Of a DNA stretch of 64,000 nucleotides, positions 59,013-64,000 are shown one piece after another. Source of the DNA: Actinomycetes bacterium (GTDB lineage: Bacteria > Actinomycetota > Acidimicrobiia > Acidimicrobiales > Microtrichaceae); contig JAKOVA010000259.1 of assembly GCA_029782335.1 (NCBI GenBank), positions 1-64,000 of the forward strand, given 5' to 3'. Position 1 is the stretch's first letter; every line of letters begins with the position of its first letter. The position numbers were made by a program, and so were the translations under genes. The notes beneath the pieces are model-generated. The model worked only from the letters and a program-made list of their open reading frames with translations, was not told the origin of the DNA and ran no database searches.

Positions 59013-61241
59013 TCAGCCCTGGGTCGTACCGCCGCCGAGCGCGGCGGGGAGCCGGTCACGCCACGCGCTGGTGGCGGCGGCGAGATCGACGTCGAGGAGG
59101 TCTTTGATCTTCAGCGCCGAGCCGCCCGCTTCGCCGATCCTCGCAACGGCCACTCCGGCCGCCTCACAGCGCTCCTCCACCTCGGCGAGGTGTTCTGGAG
59201 CGACGCAGAGCACCGCTCGCCCCGAGCCCTCCCCGAACAGGCCCTGGTGGTCGTGGATCCGCGCCACCGACCATCCCACTCCCGACACGACCGCCATCTC
59301 GGCGAGCGCGAGGCCCAGTCCGCCGCTCGAGACGTCGTGAGCGGCCTGCACCAAGTCGTTGAGGACGAGTGAGCGAAGCACGCCGGCGGTCGCCTGCAAC
59401 GACGCCACGTCGAGCTCGGGAAGTTCGCCGCCGCGCAGCCCCTGACGCCACGCCCACAGCGACCCGGCGAGGGAGGTCGGGCCGTCCCCGAGGACGAGGA
59501 GTCGACCGCCGTCGACCAGTCCGATCCCCGGCGGCCGGCGCACGAGGGTGTCGACCATCCCGAGCACCGCGACCACCGGCGTCGGGTCGATGTCGGCGCC
59601 ACGACTCTCGTTGTACAGGCTGACGTTGCCGCCGACCACGGGGATGCCAAGTGCACGGCAGGCGTCTGCGAGGCCGTCGATCGCCTCGGAGAGCTGCCAC
59701 ATCACCTCGGGATGCTCCGGGTTGCCGAAGTTCAGGCAGTTGACCATCGCGAGGGGTCGAGCTCCGACGGTCGCCAGGTTCATCACCGCTTCGGCCATCA
59801 CCGCGCTCGCGCCGCGCCGGGGGTCGACGGCGCACCAACGGTGATTGCCGTCTGCCGTCAGCGCCAAGCCGCGGCCGGTATCTGCTCCGGTCGCCGGATC
59901 CTTCAGGCGCAAGACGGTCGCGTCCCCACCGGGGCCCACCACGGTATTGAGGAAGAGCTGGGAGTCGTACTGCGACGAGATCCACGTGTTGTCGCACAAC
60001 ATGTCGAGCAACGCCGCGCCGAGATCGTCCGGGGCCAGCTGGGCTGCTGGGTCGTCGGCGCGACGAGCGGCAAGGTCGGCCGGCGGCGCGAGCGGGCGGT
60101 CATAGAGCGGGGCGTCTTCGTGGAGCGACGCAGCGGGCACATCGGCGAAGACCGTCGCGCCGGCGGCGTCGTGGGGGCCGGTGGCGTCGAGGATCCGCAA
60201 CGCTCCCCCTTCGGTGACGGTCCCGATCACCGACGCCCGCACCTCCCATCGCCGACAGATCTCCAGGACCCGGTCGAGGGAGTCGGGTTCGACGATCGCG
60301 AGCATCCGCTCCTGGGACTCCGAGGTCATGACCTCGAAGGGCTCCATGCCCTCCTCGCGGCGGGGCACCGCCCACACGTACACGTCCATGCCGACGCCAC
60401 CGCGGCTCGCCGTCTCACTCGTGGCGCAGGTCAATCCGGCTCCGCCGAGATCCTGGATGCCCACGACGAGGCGGGCGTCGAGCAGCTCGAGGCAGGCCTC
60501 GATGAGCCGCTTCTCTTCGAAGGGGTCGCCCACTTGCACCGACGGCCGCTTCGCGGCGTCGGCTTCAGCGTCGGAGAAGCCCGCCGACGCCAGCACCGAC
60601 ACCCCGCCGATGCCGTCGCGCCCGGTGGTGGAACCCAGCAGCACCGCCAGATTGCCCTCACCGGTCGCCTGACCGAGCACCAGGCGTTCGTGGGGGAGGA
60701 TGCCGAGACAGAACACATTGACGAGCGGATTGTCCTGATAGGTCGAGTCGAAGACGGCTTCGCCGCCGACGGTCGGAACGCCGACGGAGTTCCCGTAGCC
60801 CGACACTCCCGACACGACGCCTTCGGCAATCCAGCGGCTCCGCGGATCATCGAGGGGGCCGAAGCGCAGCGGATCCATCAGCGCGATCGGTCGGGCACCC
60901 ATCGTGAAGATGTCGCGCAGGATCCCGCCGACTCCCGTTGCAGCGCCCTGGTACGGCTCGATCGCGGACGGATGGTTGTGGCTCTCGATCCGCATCGCCA
61001 CGGCGATCCCGTCGCCGACGTCGATCACGCCGGCGTTCTCGCCCGGGCCCACCATGACATCGGGGCCATCGGTCGGGAATCGGCGAAGGTGGATCCGCGA
61101 CGACTTGTAACTGCAGTGTTCCGACCACATCACCGAGTACATCGCCAACTCGAGGTGGTTCGGCCCTCGCCCGAGAATCCGGACAATGTCGTCGAGTTCG
61201 CCGTCGGTCAACCCGAGGCTGCGGTGCAGGGGTTCGGTCAC
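59013..61241 (-). CDS. purL: Phosphoribosylformylglycinamidine synthase subunit II
   Basis: This 742-residue small-type PurL has N-terminal YSVMWSEHCSYKSS, GPGENAGVID, SHNHPSAIEPYQGAATGVGGILRDI, MGARPIALMD, and the second-half ATP site VGGNVSLYNES. It converts FGAR to FGAM using ammonia channelled from PurQ, with PurS as a bridge; the separate purS and purQ genes lie upstream on the same strand. It starts at ATG 61241, and the large secreted-protein gene begins 6 nt after its stop. Confidence 0.97.
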   Translation of the reverse strand: MTEPLHRSLGLTDGELDDIVRILGRGPNHLELAMYSVMWSEHCSYKSSRIHLRRFPTDGPDVMVGPGENAGVIDVGDGIAVAMRIESHNHPSAIEPYQGAATGVGGILRDIFTMGARPIALMDPLRFGPLDDPRSRWIAEGVVSGVSGYGNSVGVPTVGGEAVFDSTYQDNPLVNVFCLGILPHERLVLGQATGEGNLAVLLGSTTGRDGIGGVSVLASAGFSDAEADAAKRPSVQVGDPFEEKRLIEACLELLDARLVVGIQDLGGAGLTCATSETASRGGVGMDVYVWAVPRREEGMEPFEVMTSESQERMLAIVEPDSLDRVLEICRRWEVRASVIGTVTEGGALRILDATGPHDAAGATVFADVPAASLHEDAPLYDRPLAPPADLAARRADDPAAQLAPDDLGAALLDMLCDNTWISSQYDSQLFLNTVVGPGGDATVLRLKDPATGADTGRGLALTADGNHRWCAVDPRRGASAVMAEAVMNLATVGARPLAMVNCLNFGNPEHPEVMWQLSEAIDGLADACRALGIPVVGGNVSLYNESRGADIDPTPVVAVLGMVDTLVRRPPGIGLVDGGRLLVLGDGPTSLAGSLWAWRQGLRGGELPELDVASLQATAGVLRSLVLNDLVQAAHDVSSGGLGLALAEMAVVSGVGWSVARIHDHQGLFGEGSGRAVLCVAPEHLAEVEERCEAAGVAVARIGEAGGSALKIKDLLDVDLAAATSAWRDRLPAALGGGTTQG

Positions 61242-61466
61242 TCCCGAAACCGTAGTGGCGGACGATTCACCCCTCTTACGCGTGCCGTCGCGCTGGGTGT
61301 GGTGCCGAGCCGAGATGCCCGGCGACCGCCGCGGTCACACCGCTGCAGTCCCCCTCATCAGTGAGTAATTGCGTTCAGTCAATTCACACCAATGCACCCC
61401 AGATTCGGCCTGCACACCATGCGGTGGTGCTTGTCCGTGTCGCGTCGATTGTGGTGGGATATTGCG

Positions 61467-61877
61467 ATGCCACCCAAGAAGAAGCATGAATTGTCCCCGG
61501 AGCACAAAGCGGCGATGGCGAGCGGCCGCACCATGGGCCGGAGCGTGAAGGCATATCTCACCGCCTTGGACTCAAACCGTCCCCGTCGTGGGCGCAAGCG
61601 CACGCCCGAATCGATCAACCGTCGGCTGGCAGCGATCCAGGAAACCTTCGATTCAGCCGAACCATTGAAGCGACTTGCCCTCGCCCAAGAACGTATGAAT
61701 CTCGAGGCCGAATTGCAGGCCATGGAGACCACCGTCGACATGTCCGCGCTCGAAGACGCGTTCGTGGCGGTCGCCAAGGAGTACTCGGCCTCGAAGGGCT
61801 TCAGCTACGCAGCGTGGCGTGAGGTCGGCGTCCCTGCCGAGGTGTTGCGCCGCGCCGGGATCAGCCGCTCGTCCTGA
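61467..61877 (+). CDS. Small conserved actinobacterial protein of unknown function
   Basis: This 136-residue, highly charged protein starts MPPKKKHELSPEHKAAM, followed by SVKAYLTALDSNRPRRGRKRTPESINRRL and a helical pair QETFDSAEPLKRLALAQERMNLEAEL. It ends with SYAAWREVGVPAEVLRRAGIS, a small helix-turn-helix-like unit. I have seen this layout (basic start, RGRKRTPES, YAAWREVGV) in many actinobacterial hypothetical proteins but know no function. It resembles a DNA- or RNA-binding helical adaptor. ATG 61467 replaces the ORF-track start at 61392. It is the only plus-strand gene inside the purine cluster. Confidence 0.72.
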   Translation: MPPKKKHELSPEHKAAMASGRTMGRSVKAYLTALDSNRPRRGRKRTPESINRRLAAIQETFDSAEPLKRLALAQERMNLEAELQAMETTVDMSALEDAFVAVAKEYSASKGFSYAAWREVGVPAEVLRRAGISRSS

Positions 61878-61934
61878 TTCCCGGGTCGGTCCGACAGGCA
61901 GGCGAAGTGCCCGTCTTCACCCAATCGACCTGAA

Positions 61935-62606
61935 CTACTGGCGGCTGGCCGCTGCGAGCAACGACAACAGCAGCGGTCGGCCGTCGGTCGAACCCAGCAA
62001 CTCGTGGGAGGCCCGCTCAGGGTGGGGCATCAGGCCAACCACATTGCGACCTTCATTGCACACGCCCGCGATGTCATCGACCGACCCGTTCGGGTTCTCG
62101 ACATATCGCAACACAATCCGATCCGCATCGCGGAGCTCGGCCAGCGTCTCGGTGGAACAGGTGTAGTTCCCTTCGAAATGGTTGATCGGGATCCGCAGCT
62201 CCGCGCCGAGCGTCGCCTCGTTGGTCAGTGCAGAGTTGGTGGACTCGACCCGCAATATCGCGGTATCGCAGCGGAACTTCAGGCCGGCATTCTTCTGGAG
62301 TGCCCCGGGGAGCAGGCCCGCCTCGGTGAGAATCTGGAATCCGTTGCAGATTCCCACAACCGGCCCACCGTCGGCCGCGAACGCCGTGACGGCCTCCATC
62401 ACCGGGCTGAATCGGGCGATCGCGCCTGGTCGGAGATAGTCACCGTGGGCGAACCCGCCGGGGATGATGACCGCGTCGAAGCCCGCCAGGCTGCTCGCCT
62501 CGTGCCAGACGATCTCGGCGTCGCCACCGAGGTGACGAATCGCTTCGACCGCGTCGAACTCGCAGTTGGACCCAGGGAACAACACCACGCCGACGCGTGC
62601 GGTCAT
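61935..62606 (-). CDS. purQ: Phosphoribosylformylglycinamidine synthase subunit I (glutaminase)
   Basis: This 223-residue class I glutamine amidotransferase has VVLFPGSNCEFD at the start, the nucleophile elbow VVGICNGFQIL with catalytic Cys, and the catalytic His-Glu in MPHPERA. It releases ammonia from glutamine for PurL. Its start overlaps the purS stop as ATGA. Confidence 0.97.
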   Translation of the reverse strand: MTARVGVVLFPGSNCEFDAVEAIRHLGGDAEIVWHEASSLAGFDAVIIPGGFAHGDYLRPGAIARFSPVMEAVTAFAADGGPVVGICNGFQILTEAGLLPGALQKNAGLKFRCDTAILRVESTNSALTNEATLGAELRIPINHFEGNYTCSTETLAELRDADRIVLRYVENPNGSVDDIAGVCNEGRNVVGLMPHPERASHELLGSTDGRPLLLSLLAAASRQ

Positions 62607-62866
62607 CGCGCGTCCTCGAGGGCCGCCATGCGGATCTCGGAATCCTCAATGACGGGGTTCGTCAGGAACCGACGACAAAGGTCTTCGACCTCGGCGCGTG
62701 CCGTCGCTTCGTCGGGGGCGTCGATCTCGAAACGGATCGACTTGCCGACCCGAACACCCGACACGCCCGGGAAACCGAGCGTCGGAAGGGATCGCTCGAT
62801 CGTGGAGCCCTGGGGATCAGCGACACCGGCTCGCAGCGACACCTCGACGGTCACATCGAAAATCAT
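62603..62866 (-). CDS. purS: Phosphoribosylformylglycinamidine synthase subunit PurS
   Basis: This 87-residue protein has the PurS form: FDVTVEVSLRAGVADPQGSTIERSL, GVSGVRVGKSIRFEID and a final LCRRFLTNPVIEDSEI. PurS dimers join PurL and PurQ and help ammonia transfer. I chose ATG 62866, giving the usual ~80-90 residues, over the ORF-track ATG at 62887. The stop overlaps purQ by ATGA. Confidence 0.95.
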   Translation of the reverse strand: MIFDVTVEVSLRAGVADPQGSTIERSLPTLGFPGVSGVRVGKSIRFEIDAPDEATARAEVEDLCRRFLTNPVIEDSEIRMAALEDAR

Positions 62867-62923
62867 GAACTCATGCTCCCACATCACGATGACGGCGCTG
62901 AACGCCGCCGGACTTCACGCGGC

Positions 62924-63808
62924 TCAGCCTCCCGGCCAGTCGGCGAAGCGGCGGCCCGTGACCCGTTCGTACGCCGTGACATAGCGCGTCGAGGTTGCAT
63001 CGACGACCTCTGCCGGCAGCGGCGGGGGTGGCGGTTGCTTGTTCCAGTCGAGACTGTCGAGGTAATCCCGGACCGGTTGCTTGTCGAAGCTGGGCGGCGT
63101 CGCACCCGGCGTCCATTCATCAGCGGGCCAGAACCGCGATGAGTCCGGCGTCAGCACCTCGTCGGCAAGCACGAGTTCACCCTCGATGAAACCCAACTCG
63201 AACTTCGTGTCCGCGACGATGATGCCCCGTTGCGCGGCAAGCTCGGCCCCGCGTTCGTAGACCGCCAGGCTGATCTCACGGGCGAGCGACGCAACCTCCC
63301 GGCCGATCAGCACGGCGGCCTGCTCGAAGGAGATGTTCTGATCGTGTCCGGACTCGGCCTTGGTCGACGGCGTGAAGATCGGCTCCGGCAGCTTCGACGC
63401 CTCGACGAGACCCTCCGGCATCGGCATGCCGTGAACCGTGCCGTGCTCGCGATATTCCTTCCACGCGGAGCCCGACAGGTAACCGCGGACGATGCACTCG
63501 ATCGGCAGCATCGACGCCCGACGACACAGCATGATCCTGCCCGTCGCCGCCGCGGGAAGCCCCTCCATCTCGGTTGCGATCAGGTGGGAACCGACAATGT
63601 CGGCCATCTCGCCGAACCAGAACGCGGAGGTTGCGGTGAGGACCCGTCCCTTGTTGGGGATCGGTTCGGCCATGATCACGTCGAAGGCCGACAAGCGATC
63701 CGACGCCACCAGCAGCAGGCGATCCTCGCCGGCGTCGTAGATGTCGCGGACCTTGCCCGAATACAGGTGTGGGAGATCGATTCGGAGGTCTGAGGCGGAG
63801 TTGGTCAC
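62924..63808 (-). CDS. purC: Phosphoribosylaminoimidazole-succinocarboxamide (SAICAR) synthase
   Basis: This 294-residue protein has LYSGKVRDIYD near the N-terminus, VASDRLSAFDVIM, RRASMLPIECIVRGYLSGSAWKEY, ADTKFELGF and VLTPDSSRFWP, matching PurC. It joins CAIR and aspartate to give SAICAR. The start is GTG 63808, overlapping the purB stop as GTGA. It is slightly longer than minimal PurC, like other actinobacterial forms. Confidence 0.96.
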   Translation of the reverse strand: MTNSASDLRIDLPHLYSGKVRDIYDAGEDRLLLVASDRLSAFDVIMAEPIPNKGRVLTATSAFWFGEMADIVGSHLIATEMEGLPAAATGRIMLCRRASMLPIECIVRGYLSGSAWKEYREHGTVHGMPMPEGLVEASKLPEPIFTPSTKAESGHDQNISFEQAAVLIGREVASLAREISLAVYERGAELAAQRGIIVADTKFELGFIEGELVLADEVLTPDSSRFWPADEWTPGATPPSFDKQPVRDYLDSLDWNKQPPPPPLPAEVVDATSTRYVTAYERVTGRRFADWPGG

Positions 63809-64000
63809 AGGATCGGCGCCGGGTCGTAGGAGGCGGCATCGGGATAGCGCGCCGCCACCTTCCCGATGTCGTCGATGATCCGCTGGGTCTGACGGCCGGC
63901 ATGGCCGGCGAACGTCAACGGCTCGTCGAGGAGCGCGTCGAGCGCCGCGCGGCTCAGGCCGAGTCGCTCGTCTGCTGCGAGGCGATCGAGCAGATCGTTC
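63805..64000 (-). CDS. purB: Adenylosuccinate lyase, C-terminus only
   Basis: The last 64 residues run off the right edge of the window. NDLLDRLAADERLGLSR, LDALLDEPLTFAGHAGRQ and a final ASYDPAPIL match the C-terminus of actinobacterial PurB. The ORF track does not list it. Its stop overlaps purC by GTGA, so purB and purC are coupled; PurB acts right after PurC (SAICAR to AICAR) and again in AMP synthesis. Confidence 0.85.
   Translation of the reverse strand, partial: NDLLDRLAADERLGLSRAALDALLDEPLTFAGHAGRQTQRIIDDIGKVAARYPDAASYDPAPIL

Noticed and set aside
1-64000. Insertion sequences, prophage genes, integrases or attachment sites
   Set aside because: No transposase, integrase or phage structural motifs in any supported frame, and tRNA 3' ends have no duplicated copies that I can see.

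Overview
This is a high-GC, gene-dense chromosomal window from an actinobacterium, most likely class Acidimicrobiia (inferred). The evidence is a WhiB-family regulator, DUF3097 and DUF2017 proteins, a KorAB-type 2-oxoacid:ferredoxin oxidoreductase, caa3-type cytochrome oxidase genes with CtaG, and many 1-8 nt start/stop overlaps (ATGA, GTGA, TGATG). I see no IS element, prophage, CRISPR array or origin. No gene-free stretch exceeds 300 bases; the longest are 5291-5561 and 49771-50034, and both are described.

Layout. 1-5290: amino-acid/amide ABC uptake, with a partial binding protein followed by one 1261-residue polypeptide fusing LivH, LivM, LivF and LivG. 5562-10580: tRNA-Lys, a GT-C-like membrane glycosyltransferase, an HtrA protease, YaaA and DUF3097. 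10643-17964 (minus): a tightly coupled operon for surface glycan and nucleotide-sugar chemistry (SDR, PatB-like aminotransferase, BioF2-like acyltransferase, sugar nucleotidyltransferase, GT4, UDP-sugar dehydrogenase, epimerase). 18142-28434: metallophosphoesterase, small secreted protein, fatty-acid-hydroxylase-like enzyme, TauE exporter, ung, korBA, dut, orn, a broken aquaporin gene and an MBL hydrolase. 28469-29207: whiB7 with what looks like a complete attenuation leader. 29258-31553: TlpA-like thioredoxin, CcdA and an LCIB-type carbonic anhydrase. 31550-35234: pdxH, serS and an ABC-2 exporter. 35262-45612: cytochrome oxidase and heme A genes (ctaG, F, E, D, C, three accessory membrane proteins, ctaB, divergent ctaA). 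One accessory protein is a CoxI paralogue with no heme or copper ligands. 45609-48272: clpS, DUF2017 and an anchored zincin. 48391-51796: tRNA-Glu, a ferredoxin/Rrf2/truncated-globin group, twin 54-bp hairpin repeats, tRNA-Asp, tRNA-Phe, DUF1345 and a HAD hydrolase. 51799-64000 (minus): malic enzyme and purine/pyrimidine synthesis (pyrE, purM, purF, purL, purQ, purS, purC, purB partial), interrupted by a large secreted repeat protein and by a small conserved protein on the plus strand.

The strongest signal is upstream of whiB7. A 61-codon leader ORF is followed by a 14-bp Rho-independent terminator. The 3' end of the leader ORF repeats the terminator's right-arm core and can pair with its left arm, giving a translation-controlled terminator/anti-terminator switch. 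The second is the ligandless CoxI paralogue, intact and translationally coupled to a CoxIII-like gene inside the oxidase cluster.
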